A stretch of 64,000 nt of DNA from Melaminivora suipulveris (GTDB taxonomy: Bacteria > Pseudomonadota > Gammaproteobacteria > Burkholderiales > Burkholderiaceae_C): positions 2,156,001-2,220,000 of the forward strand of contig NZ_CP027667.1 of NCBI RefSeq assembly GCF_003008575.1, written 5' to 3'. A program made the position numbers and the translations under genes. The notes below the pieces were generated by a model. The model worked only from the letters and a program-made list of their open reading frames with translations. It was not told the origin of the DNA and did no database searches. Positions 46,493 to 58,378 of this stretch are shown here, piece by piece. Every line of letters starts with the position of its first letter. The stretch's first letter is position 1.

Positions 46493-47775
46493 GCGCGCAC
46501 CAGCCAGCCGCCCACTCCGCCGCCACCCCGCCGGCCGCGCACCTGCTGCCGCTGGACGACTACCGCGCCCCCGCCATGCCGGCGGATGGCGCGCTACGCA
46601 CCCTGTGGTGGCGTGTCAAAAAGCAGTTCCGCCCATCGGCCGAGGCGGATGCCGTGCGCGACGAGAACCGGCTGCGCGCCACCACGCTGCAATTGCTGGA
46701 TGAGGTGGCGCCCGGCCCGGCGTGCGGCCCGCTGCTGCAGGGCTTCGACGCCGCCGTGGACGGCTGGCTGCACGAGCCCCACGGCAGCCAGCACCGCGTG
46801 CTGGTCCTGCCGCCCTGCGATGCCGGCGACGTGCTGGGCGAGTGGGCGCAGGCGCGCGGCCACGACGTGCTGCACGGGCCTGAGCGCAGCCGCAGCGGCG
46901 CGCCCCCGCCTCGGCCGCCGCAGCGCCACGCCAGCGCGGCAGCGGGCACGGACTTCCTGCCCCAGGATGGCGACGACGCCCTGCTGGTCATCCCCCGGCT
47001 GGAGGACTGGTTCGTGCGCCAGCGCAACGGCCTGCATGCCGTGCGCGCGCTGCTGGCCGAGCTGCAGCACACGCGCCGGCGCTGCCTGATCGGCTGCAAC
47101 AGCTGGGCCTGGGCGTTTTTGGTGCGCGCGGCCGGCGCGGCGGTCGCCCTGCCCAGCCCGCTGGCCTTCCCCGCCTGGGATGCCAGGCGCCTGCGCGCCT
47201 GGTTCTCGGCGCTGGCCGCGCAGGCCGGCGCGCAGCCGGTGGTGTTCCGGCTGGCCAGCAGTGGCGCGGACGTGCTGGCGCCACGCGGCGAGGATGACGC
47301 GCCCGACTGCGAGCCCGACTGCAACTACCTGGCCGAGCTGGCCGCGCGCAGCCACGGCATCGCCTGGGTGGCCTGGCACCTGTGGCGCAAGGCGCTGCGC
47401 ACCGGCATCGACGCCGGCGATGGGCAGCCCGGCGGCGCGCAGGGCGGCCGCCCCGCTGCGCGCGCCGCCAGCGGTCATGGCGCAGGCGCCGGCGAGCGCA
47501 CGTTCTGGATCGCCGACGTGCCCGACCCGGCGCTGCCGCCGCACCACGAAGACGACGCGCTGCTGGTGCTGCACGCCCTGCTGATCCACGGCGGCATGGG
47601 CCAGCCCGAACTGCTCAGCGTGCTGCCCGACGGCACGGCCACCGAAACCCTGCCGGCCCTGCTGCGCGCCGGCTTCGTCGAGCAGCACGGGGGCCGCGTG
47701 AGGCTGCTGCCCTCGGCCTACCCGGCCACCCGCCGGGCCCTGCTGGCCGACGGCTTTCCCGCAGGAGTGATCTGA
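46489..47775 (+). CDS. Conserved protein of unknown function between holA and mscS
   Basis: A 428-residue soluble protein that I cannot assign. After a 30-residue Ala/Pro-rich start, recurring features are LVLPPCDAGDVLGEW (about residue 105), LLVIPRLEDWFVRQRNGLHAVRALLAEL (165-190), RRCLIGCNSWAWAFL (205), SPLAFPAWDARRLRAW, and a C-terminal winged-helix-like stretch (LLIHGGMGQPELLSVLP and LRAGFVEQHGGRVRLLPSAYP). No Walker A or transmembrane helix is apparent. ATG overlaps the holA stop (ATGA) and the MscS gene follows 2 bases after its stop, so it is translated with both; a role tied to the channel is possible. Confidence 0.88.
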   Translation: MSAHQPAAHSAATPPAAHLLPLDDYRAPAMPADGALRTLWWRVKKQFRPSAEADAVRDENRLRATTLQLLDEVAPGPACGPLLQGFDAAVDGWLHEPHGSQHRVLVLPPCDAGDVLGEWAQARGHDVLHGPERSRSGAPPPRPPQRHASAAAGTDFLPQDGDDALLVIPRLEDWFVRQRNGLHAVRALLAELQHTRRRCLIGCNSWAWAFLVRAAGAAVALPSPLAFPAWDARRLRAWFSALAAQAGAQPVVFRLASSGADVLAPRGEDDAPDCEPDCNYLAELAARSHGIAWVAWHLWRKALRTGIDAGDGQPGGAQGGRPAARAASGHGAGAGERTFWIADVPDPALPPHHEDDALLVLHALLIHGGMGQPELLSVLPDGTATETLPALLRAGFVEQHGGRVRLLPSAYPATRRALLADGFPAGVI

Positions 47776-47777
47776 CC

Positions 47778-48593
47778 ATGGCCGACGGCGCCCAGGAAGG
47801 CAAGGAAAAAGCCGCCCAGCTCATCAACGATCTGCAGGACATCAGCTTCAGCAAGATCGGCCTGATCATCGCCGGCACCTGGCTGGCGATTGCCCTGGCG
47901 CACCGCGTGCTGCCCTTTCTGGCAGAAAAAGGCCCCAGCCGGGTGCGCCTGTACCTGCTGGGCGCCGTGCCCGTCATCCGGCTGGTGCTGCTGGTGGTGG
48001 CCCTGCTGTGGCTGGTGCCCATCATCTTCAACATCACGTTCCAGAACTTTCTGGTCATCTCGGGCGCGGCCAGCGTGGCCATCGGCTTCGCCTTCAAGGA
48101 CTACGTCAGCAGCCTCATCGCCGGCGTCGTGGCCATCATCGAGCGGCCCTATCAGCCCGGCGACTGGGTGGAGATCGACGACACCTATGGCGAGGTGCGC
48201 GCCGTGGGCATGCGCGCGGTGCAGATCCGCACGCCCTCGGACGTCATCGTCCACATCCCGCACGACAAGCTCTGGCGCGACAGCATCAGGAACGCCAACG
48301 ACGGCACGCGCACGCTGATGTGCGTGACCTCGTTTTACCTGCACCCGCAGCACGACGCCGCCGCCGTGCGCGCCGCGCTGCGCGACGTGGCGCTGACCAG
48401 CGCCTACCTGGACTACCACAAGCCCGTCAGCGTGGGCCTGGAGCAGACCGCCTTCGGCACGCACTACCGGATCCGCGCCTACCCGTTCGACATGCGCGAC
48501 CAGTCCAGCCTGAAGAACGACCTGACGGTGCGCGGCAAGCTGGCGATCGCCGACTGCCGGGCGAGCGAGACCGCCGCGCCGCCGCAGGCGTGA
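47778..48593 (+). CDS. Small-conductance mechanosensitive channel (MscS family)
   Basis: A 271-residue inner-membrane channel. Three helices lie at about residues 22-45, 55-77 and 80-112; the pore helix has ISGAASVAIGFAFKDYVSSLIAG. The beta domain (YQPGDWVEIDDTYGEVRAVGMRAVQIRT) and a short cytoplasmic domain follow. It opens under membrane tension on osmotic downshock. ATG at 47778 with GGAGTGA upstream. Last gene before the defence island. Confidence 0.95.
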   Translation: MADGAQEGKEKAAQLINDLQDISFSKIGLIIAGTWLAIALAHRVLPFLAEKGPSRVRLYLLGAVPVIRLVLLVVALLWLVPIIFNITFQNFLVISGAASVAIGFAFKDYVSSLIAGVVAIIERPYQPGDWVEIDDTYGEVRAVGMRAVQIRTPSDVIVHIPHDKLWRDSIRNANDGTRTLMCVTSFYLHPQHDAAAVRAALRDVALTSAYLDYHKPVSVGLEQTAFGTHYRIRAYPFDMRDQSSLKNDLTVRGKLAIADCRASETAAPPQA

Positions 48594-48602
48594 GGGCAAC
48601 GC

Positions 48603-49127
48603 TCAAGCCGCGCCGGTCACCGCATGCAGCAGGCGGTCGAGCTGCTCCAGCCGCTCTCTCGCCTGCTCCAGGCGCTCGCGGCCGAAGTGCCGCTCATAGA
48701 TGCGCTCGTCATCGGCAGGCAACGAGAACTCCTTCTCGAACAAGCTCTTGAGCTGGCGCGACGCCAGTCCCTCACGCAGCGGCATGTCGTGTACGCGCAG
48801 CAGCAAGGCCTCCAGGCAGGGATCGCAGGCGATCACGTCGATGCGTGCCTCCCGCGCTCTTTTTTGAACCCCCACGGTCCAATCGACATCCGCGTCCAGC
48901 AGCGCGAGGCGAAGGTCATAGTCCCCTTCGCGCAGCTTGCGAATGGCGTAGTCCACCACATGCGCCGCGCCCTTGCCTCGTGCATTGGCGACGCTCACCG
49001 CAACACCGCCGCCGCGCAGGGCATAGAGCGCGCGCAAGTGGCGCAGGAAGGCCTCTTCCGCATACCCCTCACCCACCAGCAGCACGGTGGTGCGCTGCGG
49101 CCGCAGCGCTGCCGGCTGGCGCCTCAT
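48603..49127 (-). CDS. RloB-like TOPRIM protein of an RloAB/AbiL-type defence pair
   Basis: A 174-residue protein. TTVLLVGEGYAEEAFLRHL has the TOPRIM-type Glu20 motif with the family's GEGYxExAFL form, NARGKGAAHVVDYA matches RloB proteins, and LALLDADVDW supplies the acidic pair. RloB/AbiLii-like proteins occur with an AAA ATPase and are linked to restriction loci (rlo means restriction-linked ORF) and phage abortive infection. It overlaps the ATPase gene by 4 bases. Assignment to RloB is by motif; nuclease activity is inferred. Confidence 0.82.
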   Translation of the reverse strand: MRRQPAALRPQRTTVLLVGEGYAEEAFLRHLRALYALRGGGVAVSVANARGKGAAHVVDYAIRKLREGDYDLRLALLDADVDWTVGVQKRAREARIDVIACDPCLEALLLRVHDMPLREGLASRQLKSLFEKEFSLPADDERIYERHFGRERLEQARERLEQLDRLLHAVTGAA

Positions 49128-50305
49128 AGCTGCGGCACGCCGCCGTAAGCGCCGGCCATGTATTTGGCATACAGGTTGTCATCGCTGCGGATGCCTTCCA
49201 CGCTGTCCAGCCGCCAGGCCGCGCTCTCGCCGTGGCCGTCCTTTTCCACGATCACGACCTGCGACTTGTGCAGCAGGTTCAGCACTTCCATGGCGTGGCA
49301 GGTGAACAGCAGTTGCGCGCCGTGGGGGTTGCTGCGCCGGTCGGCGAACAGGCTCAGGATGGGCTCCAGCATGTGCGGGTGCAGGTCGTTCTCGAACTCA
49401 TCGATGACCGCCAGGCCGCCCAGCTTCAATACCGGCAACAGCCGCCGCAGCAGCACAAAGGCGCTCTGTGTGCCGCTGGATTCCAGCCAGAAGGGCAGTT
49501 GCACCGTTGTGCCATCGGCCAGCTCGTGCACACCCATCGGTACCCACTCAAGGGTGTTGTTGCCTTCCAGGGTTTCCGTTTCAAACTTGCGCAGTTGCAC
49601 GTCCTTCAGGCCGAAGTCCCAGCGCCGCAGCCACTGCGCCGCCTGCGCGTGCATCTCGGGCTGCACCGCGAAGAACGCGGCCGATTGCAGTAACTCCTCG
49701 TCGCCCTGCATGCGGCCGTAGCGGTGCAGGTTGGTGGCCAGCGACGCCTGCGTCAACCGCTGCGCCAGCGGCACGCCGTACTGCGCCGCAGTCGAAAGCA
49801 GCGACGCATTGGGCCGCACCTTGCGCGCCTCGGAGGGCTTGAGACCGAAATCCTGCTGCTTCACGTCGTAGCTCTGGCTGGCCTCGTCCCACTCGCGCAC
49901 GAAGACATAACCCATGCGTGCGCGCTTGACGTACAGCGCCTCGTGCAGCACGCGCTGGCGCGTGCAGCGCAGCGTGTAGCGCCACAGTTGGCCGTCGACA
50001 GTCAGGTCGGCTTCGAACTCCGAGGGCTCATCCATGGCGGCGAAGTGCGGCTCGAATGGCAGCTCGGCCGCAGGCGGCGCAGCGAAGGACTCGCGCACGA
50101 ACCAGTCCAGAAACACCAGCGAGCGCAGCAGCGCCGTCTTGCCGCTGGCATTGGGGCCGATCACCGCCATCACGGTGCTGGCGCGCTCGCCCGCGAGCGG
50201 CTCGGCCGACCAGGCACCGGCCGGCACCCGGCCGTCCTGGCGCCAGTCCACCTCCACGCGGTCGCGGAAAGACAAAAAGTTGGTGCAGGAAAAGCGCAGC
50301 AACAT
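49124..50305 (-). CDS. AAA ATPase of the RloA/AbiLi type (AAA_21)
   Basis: A 393-residue SMC/ABC-like ATPase. MLLRFSCTNFLSFRDRVEVD is the typical RloA opening; Walker A is IGPNASGKTALL (residues 49-60); SSGTQSAFVLLRRLLPVL is the signature region; Walker B is LAVIDEFENDLHPHML, and LFTCHAMEVL holds the switch His. Such proteins sense infection and license the TOPRIM partner. Upstream of it on the same strand lies a restriction-modification gene, which fits the restriction-linked context. Intact length. Confidence 0.88.
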   Translation of the reverse strand: MLLRFSCTNFLSFRDRVEVDWRQDGRVPAGAWSAEPLAGERASTVMAVIGPNASGKTALLRSLVFLDWFVRESFAAPPAAELPFEPHFAAMDEPSEFEADLTVDGQLWRYTLRCTRQRVLHEALYVKRARMGYVFVREWDEASQSYDVKQQDFGLKPSEARKVRPNASLLSTAAQYGVPLAQRLTQASLATNLHRYGRMQGDEELLQSAAFFAVQPEMHAQAAQWLRRWDFGLKDVQLRKFETETLEGNNTLEWVPMGVHELADGTTVQLPFWLESSGTQSAFVLLRRLLPVLKLGGLAVIDEFENDLHPHMLEPILSLFADRRSNPHGAQLLFTCHAMEVLNLLHKSQVVIVEKDGHGESAAWRLDSVEGIRSDDNLYAKYMAGAYGGVPQL

Positions 50306-50549
50306 GTCAGTTAATCCAGTTTTCAGACAAAAAATCGTTGGAAAATGGATTTAGCCATGTAAAAACAAGGCTGTCCAGGCGCAGGGCTTTCTGTGCGCGC
50401 GTCGCCACAGCGCGATCGAGGCGGCGCGGGTGGAGCAGGTTTTTGGAGCCCAGGCGCAGCACTCTGGCGGTGTCGGCCTTGAACATTCGCCGCAGAAAGT
50501 GCGGTGAATGTGGCCCGGATTCGCCGCAGCGTCCGCTTGCTGCGTGCGC

Positions 50550-50913
50550 CTATTGCGCCTGCGCGCGCTCCAGGTTCAGCGCCAGCAGGCGGCGCAGGAT
50601 TTCGTCGTCTGGCATGTCGGCGTGCCAGTCCTGCCAGCCGTAGGCGGCGGCCACGGCGGCGTCCAGTTGCGCGTGGGCCTGGGCCAGCCGGGCGGGGCGC
50701 TGGTTGTAGAGGTTGGTCAGCGTGCGCTTTTGCAGGGCGCGGGCGTCCGCTTCGCTCAGGCCGGGTTTGGGTTCGATGCGGTCCGGGTAGGGCGAGGCGG
50801 TCATGCCCAGCGGCACCACTTCCGGTACGGCGTGCGTCCAATCGGGCGGGTTGAGCCAGTTGCGGCGCAGCGTGTCCAGGCGGTGTGCGGCCTGGGCGAT
50901 GGCGCTGGCGGCG
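50550..50913 (-). CDS. C-terminal domain of the MmeI-like enzyme, currently out of frame
   Basis: Continuing past the poly-G tract in the next frame, the sequence reads RDAASAIAQAAHRLDTLR, then NWLNPPDWTHAVPEVV, then TLTNLYNQRPARLAQAH, AVAAAYGW and ends DDEILRRLLALNLERAQAQ. This is the conserved C-terminus of MmeI-like enzymes, which normally follows the YTPTTCFETFPFP segment in one chain. As the sequence stands the upstream frame hits TGA at 50914-50916, so this part is not joined. It is intact over 121 codons, so it is maintained rather than decayed. An internal ATG at 50819 could give a separate 89-residue peptide. Confidence 0.85.
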
Positions 50914-53595
<2,682 letters not shown>

Positions 53596-53610
53596 GGTGT
53601 ATCTTTTGCT

Positions 53611-53672
53611 CCCATTTTTGTAGCTGGCTGCGCTTGATTCGCGCCGGCTGCAGGCGTTTTTCGTTCAATTTT
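53611..53672 (+). repeat. Dispersed 60-bp repeat (DR60), copy 12
   Basis: CATTTTTGTAGCTGGC, TGCGCTTGATTCGCGCC, GGCTGCAGGCG and TTTTTCGTTCAATTTT. It lies between the small helical gene and the MmeI-like start, reaching the last codons of the former. Confidence 0.88.
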
Positions 53673-53964
53673 GTGCTGCGCCGGCCTGCAACGCCGTCTG
53701 CGCCTTGGCCGCCCACTGCGTGAGCGCATCGACCAGCGCGGCGTGGCTGAAGGAGCAGCTTTCCTCGGTGAACATCGCGCCGGCCTCCAGGCGGTCGAGC
53801 AGGCCCAGCAGCACTTCGCCGTAGCGCGGCGGCAGGGCCTTGAGCAGCTCGCCATGGGCGCGCGCGGCCTGGCTGAAGGCGTGGTTGCCGATGCGCTGCG
53901 CGGCCAGTTGCTCCAGGTCGGCGCGCAGGTTCTGAAGTTGGGCGAGGGCGAGGGTGTGGCTCAT
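53665..53964 (-). CDS. Small helical protein upstream of the MmeI-like gene, function unknown
   Basis: A 99-residue, predicted all-alpha protein starting [20 protein letters not shown] at the ATG at 53964. Hydrophobic heptad-like spacing and [17 protein letters not shown] suggest a helical bundle. I recognise no DNA-binding motif and no named family. It is the first gene of the minus-strand island and would be transcribed into the restriction enzyme gene, so a control or accessory role is possible but not shown. Confidence 0.72.
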   Translation of the reverse strand: MSHTLALAQLQNLRADLEQLAAQRIGNHAFSQAARAHGELLKALPPRYGEVLLGLLDRLEAGAMFTEESCSFSHAALVDALTQWAAKAQTALQAGAAQN

Positions 53965-54047
53965 GGGGCGCGAGCGTAGCGCGTGGCGCATCCACCGCAG
54001 CGCCCGGCGCGCGGCGCGGGCATGGCATCTGCGCCAAAATCGCGCCC

Positions 54048-55328
54048 ATGAATGCGCTCAACATCGCTGAATACACCCACACCCTCGGCCTGCAGGCCAA
54101 GGCCGCGTCGGCCCTGATGGCGCGCGCGCCGGCTGCTGTCAAGAACAAGGCGCTGCTGGCGCTGGCCCGGCTGCTGCGGGGGAGCGGCGAGAGCCTGGCC
54201 GCGGCCAACGAGCAGGACCTGCAGCGCGCCCGCGCCGCCGGCCTGGCCGAACCCATGGTCGACCGTCTGAAGCTCACGCCCAGGGTGATCGAGACCTGCG
54301 CCCTGGGCTGCGAGCAACTGGCCGCCATGCAGGACATCATCGGCGAGGTGCAGGGCATGACTCAGCAGCCCAGCGGTATCCGCGTGGGCCGCATGCGCGT
54401 GCCGATCGGCGTGTTCGGCATGATCTACGAGAGCCGGCCCAACGTGACCATCGAGGCCGCCAGCCTGTCCATCAAGAGCGGCAACGCGGCGATTTTGCGC
54501 GGCGGCTCCGAGGCGATCGACTCCAACCGCGCGCTGGCGGCGCTGGTGACGCAGGCGCTGCAGGAAGCCGGCCTGCCCGAGCACGCGGTGCAACTGGTGC
54601 AAACCACCGACCGCGCCGCCGTGGGCCAGCTGATCGCCATGCCCGACTATGTGGACGTCATCATCCCGCGCGGCGGCAAGGGGCTGATCGAGCGCATCAG
54701 CGCGGAGGCCAAGGTGCCGGTCATCAAGCACCTGGACGGCAACTGTCATACCTATGTGGACGATCCCTGCGACGTCGCCATGGCGGTGAAGGTGGCCGAC
54801 AACGCCAAGACCAGCAAGTACAGCCCCTGCAACGCCACCGAGAGCCTGCTGGTGGCGCGCGGCGTGGCGCAGGAGTTTCTGCCGCAAATCGGCGCCATCT
54901 ACGCCGCCAAGGGTGTGCAGATGCGCGCATGCGCCGAGTCGCTGGCCATCCTGCGCGCCGTGCCCGGCGCCGACCTGGCCGAAGCGAACGAGCAGGACTG
55001 GGGCGAGGAGTACCTGGCGCCCATCATCAGCGTCAAGGTGGTGGCGGGGCTGGACGAGGCCATTCGCCACATCAACCGCTGGGGCAGCCACCACACGGAC
55101 GCCATCCTCACGCGCGACCACATGCACGCGCAGCGCTTCTTGCGCGACGTGGATTCGGCCAGCTGTATGGTGAATGCCAGCACGCGCTTTGCCGACGGCT
55201 ACGAGTACGGCCTGGGCGCGGAGATCGGCATCAGCACCGACAAGTTCCACGCGCGCGGGCCGGTGGGCATCGAGGGTCTGACCTCTCTCAAGTGGGTGGT
55301 GCTGGGCGAGGGCGACGTGCGCCAGTGA
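54048..55328 (+). CDS. proA: Gamma-glutamyl phosphate reductase
   Basis: A 426-residue aldehyde-dehydrogenase-fold enzyme of proline synthesis. Family marks: [57 protein letters not shown] and the catalytic Cys region [13 protein letters not shown], then [23 protein letters not shown] at 54048 ([18 protein letters not shown]). proB is not adjacent. It marks the right border of the defence island. Confidence 0.98.
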   Translation: MNALNIAEYTHTLGLQAKAASALMARAPAAVKNKALLALARLLRGSGESLAAANEQDLQRARAAGLAEPMVDRLKLTPRVIETCALGCEQLAAMQDIIGEVQGMTQQPSGIRVGRMRVPIGVFGMIYESRPNVTIEAASLSIKSGNAAILRGGSEAIDSNRALAALVTQALQEAGLPEHAVQLVQTTDRAAVGQLIAMPDYVDVIIPRGGKGLIERISAEAKVPVIKHLDGNCHTYVDDPCDVAMAVKVADNAKTSKYSPCNATESLLVARGVAQEFLPQIGAIYAAKGVQMRACAESLAILRAVPGADLAEANEQDWGEEYLAPIISVKVVAGLDEAIRHINRWGSHHTDAILTRDHMHAQRFLRDVDSASCMVNASTRFADGYEYGLGAEIGISTDKFHARGPVGIEGLTSLKWVVLGEGDVRQ

Positions 55329-55344
55329 GCGCGCATCGCACGTC

Positions 55345-56802
55345 ATGAAAATCATCATCCTCGGGGCCGGCCGCGTCGGCCAGAGCGTGGCCGAGAGCCT
55401 GGTGTCGGAGAAGAACGACATCACCGTCATCGACACCGACGCGCGCCGCCTGCGCGAGCTGCAGGACCGCTACGACCTGCGCGGCGTGGTCGGCAACGGC
55501 ATCGACCCGGCCGTGCTGGCCGAGGCCGGCGCGCGCGACACCGACCTGCTGATCGCCTGCGCCGCGCAGGACGAGACCAACCTGGTGTGCTGCAAGGTGG
55601 CGCAGATGGCTTATCGCATTCCCACGCGCATCGCGCGCGTGCGCTCGTCGGGCTTTGCGCAGGGAGAAGGCGGCGAGCTGCTGGGCAAGGACGGCTTCGG
55701 CGTCGACCGCACCATCTGCCCGGAGGAATCGCTCACCCGCTACATCGGCAAGCTGGTGCAGTACCCCGAGGCGCTGCAGGTGCGTGAGTTCGCCGGCGGG
55801 CGCGCCTGCCTGGTGTCGGTGCGCGCGCGGGCCGGCGCGCCGCTCGCGGGCATGCAGATCGCCACCATGCGCGACAAGGCGCCGGACGTGGCGATGCGCA
55901 TCGTGGCCATTTACCGGCGCTTCGCCGACGAGCCCGACCGCTTCTTGCCCTGCGATGGCGCAACGCGCGTGGAGCCGATGGATGAGGTCTTCGTGCTGGC
56001 TGGGCGCGAGCGGGTGGCGCAGATCCTGTCGGCGCTGCATTGCCGCAACGGCCAGCCGACGCGACCGGTGCGCCGCGTCATGATCGCCGGCGGCGGGCGC
56101 GTGGGCCTGCGCCTGGCGCGCCAGCTGGCCAGCCAGGAGCGCTTCCACATCAAGATGCTGGAAAAGGACGCCGAGCGTTGCATGGTGCTGGCCTCCGAGC
56201 TGCCCTCCGATGTGCTGGTGTTGAACGGCGACGCCACGGACGAGGACCTGCTGGGCGGCGAGGGCATCGAGGAGGTCGACCTGTTCCTGGCGCTGACCGA
56301 CGACGACGAGGACAACATCATGGCCTGCCTGCTGGCCAAGAAGATGGGCGCGCGCCGCGTGCTGGCGCTGATCAACCGGCGCTCCTACGCCGATCTGATG
56401 CACGGCACGCAGATCGACATCGCCCTGTCGCCGGCGCAGGCCATGCTGGGCGAGCTTTTGGCCTACGTGCGCCGGGGCGACGTGCAGGCGGTGCACAGCC
56501 TGCGCCGCGGCGTGGCGGAGGCGCTGGAGATCGTGGCGCGCGGCGACCGCAAGACTTCGCGCGTGGTGGGGCGGCGTGTGGAGGAAATCCGCCTGCCGCC
56601 CGAGGTGCACATGGGCCTGATCGTGCGCGGCCTGCCGGATGCCACGGCGGCCGACGCGCCGCCCGTGGGCGAGCCGCAGGTCATCATCCCGCGCAGCAGC
56701 ACGGTGATCGAGAGCAACGACCACGTGGTGTTCTTCCTGCCGCACAAGCGCCTGGTGCGCGATGTGGAGCGACTGTTTCGCGTCAGCGCGACGTTCTTCT
56801 AG
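55345..56802 (+). CDS. trkA: Trk potassium uptake regulatory subunit TrkA
   Basis: A 485-residue peripheral regulator with two NAD-binding RCK modules: MKIIILGAGRVGQSVAESL at the N-terminus and MIAGGGRVGLRLARQL at about residue 247, each followed by an RCK_C part. It gates the TrkH channel by nucleotide binding. TrkA is a known target of EIIA-Ntr, whose gene is also here (37295). ATG 55345, 24 bases before trkH. Confidence 0.97.
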   Translation: MKIIILGAGRVGQSVAESLVSEKNDITVIDTDARRLRELQDRYDLRGVVGNGIDPAVLAEAGARDTDLLIACAAQDETNLVCCKVAQMAYRIPTRIARVRSSGFAQGEGGELLGKDGFGVDRTICPEESLTRYIGKLVQYPEALQVREFAGGRACLVSVRARAGAPLAGMQIATMRDKAPDVAMRIVAIYRRFADEPDRFLPCDGATRVEPMDEVFVLAGRERVAQILSALHCRNGQPTRPVRRVMIAGGGRVGLRLARQLASQERFHIKMLEKDAERCMVLASELPSDVLVLNGDATDEDLLGGEGIEEVDLFLALTDDDEDNIMACLLAKKMGARRVLALINRRSYADLMHGTQIDIALSPAQAMLGELLAYVRRGDVQAVHSLRRGVAEALEIVARGDRKTSRVVGRRVEEIRLPPEVHMGLIVRGLPDATAADAPPVGEPQVIIPRSSTVIESNDHVVFFLPHKRLVRDVERLFRVSATFF

Positions 56803-56825
56803 GCGCGCCGCGCTTTTTTTTCCTC

Positions 56826-58292
56826 ATGTCCGACCTGCTGCCCGTCCTGCGCGTGCTCGGCGCCCTGCTGGGCATGTTCGCGCTGTCGCTCTCGGTGCCG
56901 CTGGCGGCATCGCTGTGGGCCGGCGAGCTGCTATGGCACGGATGGGTGCTGGCCATCGCCGTGACCCTGGGCGTGGCGGCGCTGCTGTGGTGGGGCCTGC
57001 GCGAGCACCGCCGCGAGCTGCTGCCGCGCCACGGCGTGCTGCTGGTGTCACTGGTGTGGCTGGTGACGCCATTCTTCGCCGCGCTGCCGCTGCTGCTGGT
57101 CATGGACGCCATCGGCCGGCCGATGTCGTTCACGCACGCGTATTTCGAGGCCGTGTCGGGCCTGACGACGACCGGCTCCACCGTGCTGTCGCAACTCGAC
57201 GAGCTGCCGCTGTCGGTGAACATGTGGCGCACCTTCATGCAGTGGATCGGCGGCATGGGCATCCTGATCCTGGCCGTGGCCATCCTGCCGGTGCTGGGCG
57301 TGGGCGGCAGCCAGCTCTTCAAGGCCGAGGCGGCCGGCCCGGTCAAGGACACCAAGCTCACCCCGCGCATGACCGAGACGGCCAAGGGCCTGTGGGGCGT
57401 GTACGTGCTGTTCTCGCTGGCCTGCGCGCTGGCTTTCTGGGCCGGCGGCATGGGCCCGCCCGACGCGATCATGCACATGTTCGCGACGGTGAGCCTGGGC
57501 GGGCTGTCGCCGCACGACGCGAGCTTTGGCTATTTCTCCTCGCCGCTTCTGGAGTCCATCGCGCTGGTCTTCATGCTGGCGGCGAGCTGCAACTTCGCGC
57601 TGTACTTCGTGGCCATCCGCAAGGGGCACTGGCAGGGTTTCTGGCGCGACGAGGAGGTGCGCGCGACGCTGGCCACGCTGATCGGCGGCGGCCTGCTGGT
57701 GGCGCTGCTGCTGTGGCTCAAGGGCCTGTACGAGCCGCTGCAGGCGCTGCGCCTGGGGATGTTCCACGTGGTTTCGGTGGCCACCACCACCGGCTTTGCC
57801 ACCACCGACTACCTGGCCTGGCCGGTGTTTGCGCCGGTGTTCATGCTGCTCTTGTCGGGCGTGGCGACCAGCGCCGGGTCGACGGGCGGCGGCATCAAGA
57901 TGGTGCGCATGTTGATCCTGCTCAAGCAGGCGCGGCGCGAGATGACGCGCACCGTGCACCCGCGCGCCGTGCAGCCGGTGCGGCTGGGCAGCCGCGTGGT
58001 GGAAAGCCGCATGGTGTTCTCGGTGCTGGCCTTCATGCTGATGTATGGCGCCACCGTCATCACTCTGAGCATGGTGCTGCTGCTGACGGATCTGGACATG
58101 GTCACGGCGTTTTCCGTGGTGCTGGCCAGCGTGCACTGCACCGGGCCGGGGCTGGGGCTGGTGGGGCCGGCGTCCAACTACGCGGTGCTGAGCGACTTCC
58201 AGCTGTGGGTCTGCACCCTGGGCATGTTGCTGGGGCGGCTGGAAATCCTGAGCTTCATGGCGCTGCTCACACCCGCCTTCTGGCGGCGCTGA
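56826..58292 (+). CDS. trkH: Trk potassium transporter membrane subunit TrkH
   Basis: A 488-residue membrane protein with about ten helices and four pore-loop repeats: SGLTTTGSTVL, FATVSLGGLSPHD, VSVATTTGFATTDY and VHCTGPGLGLVGP. The Gly-rich loop MLLLSGVATSAGSTGGGIKM is conserved in TrkH/KtrB. Takes up K+ at the inner membrane with TrkA. Confidence 0.97.
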   Translation: MSDLLPVLRVLGALLGMFALSLSVPLAASLWAGELLWHGWVLAIAVTLGVAALLWWGLREHRRELLPRHGVLLVSLVWLVTPFFAALPLLLVMDAIGRPMSFTHAYFEAVSGLTTTGSTVLSQLDELPLSVNMWRTFMQWIGGMGILILAVAILPVLGVGGSQLFKAEAAGPVKDTKLTPRMTETAKGLWGVYVLFSLACALAFWAGGMGPPDAIMHMFATVSLGGLSPHDASFGYFSSPLLESIALVFMLAASCNFALYFVAIRKGHWQGFWRDEEVRATLATLIGGGLLVALLLWLKGLYEPLQALRLGMFHVVSVATTTGFATTDYLAWPVFAPVFMLLLSGVATSAGSTGGGIKMVRMLILLKQARREMTRTVHPRAVQPVRLGSRVVESRMVFSVLAFMLMYGATVITLSMVLLLTDLDMVTAFSVVLASVHCTGPGLGLVGPASNYAVLSDFQLWVCTLGMLLGRLEILSFMALLTPAFWRR

Positions 58293-58378
58293 AAACGGCG
58301 GGAAAAGTGCGTACAAGGGCGGCGCATACCCGTCCCTACAATGCCTCGTTTGGCTTGACCGCAACCGCAGGGCATTGA

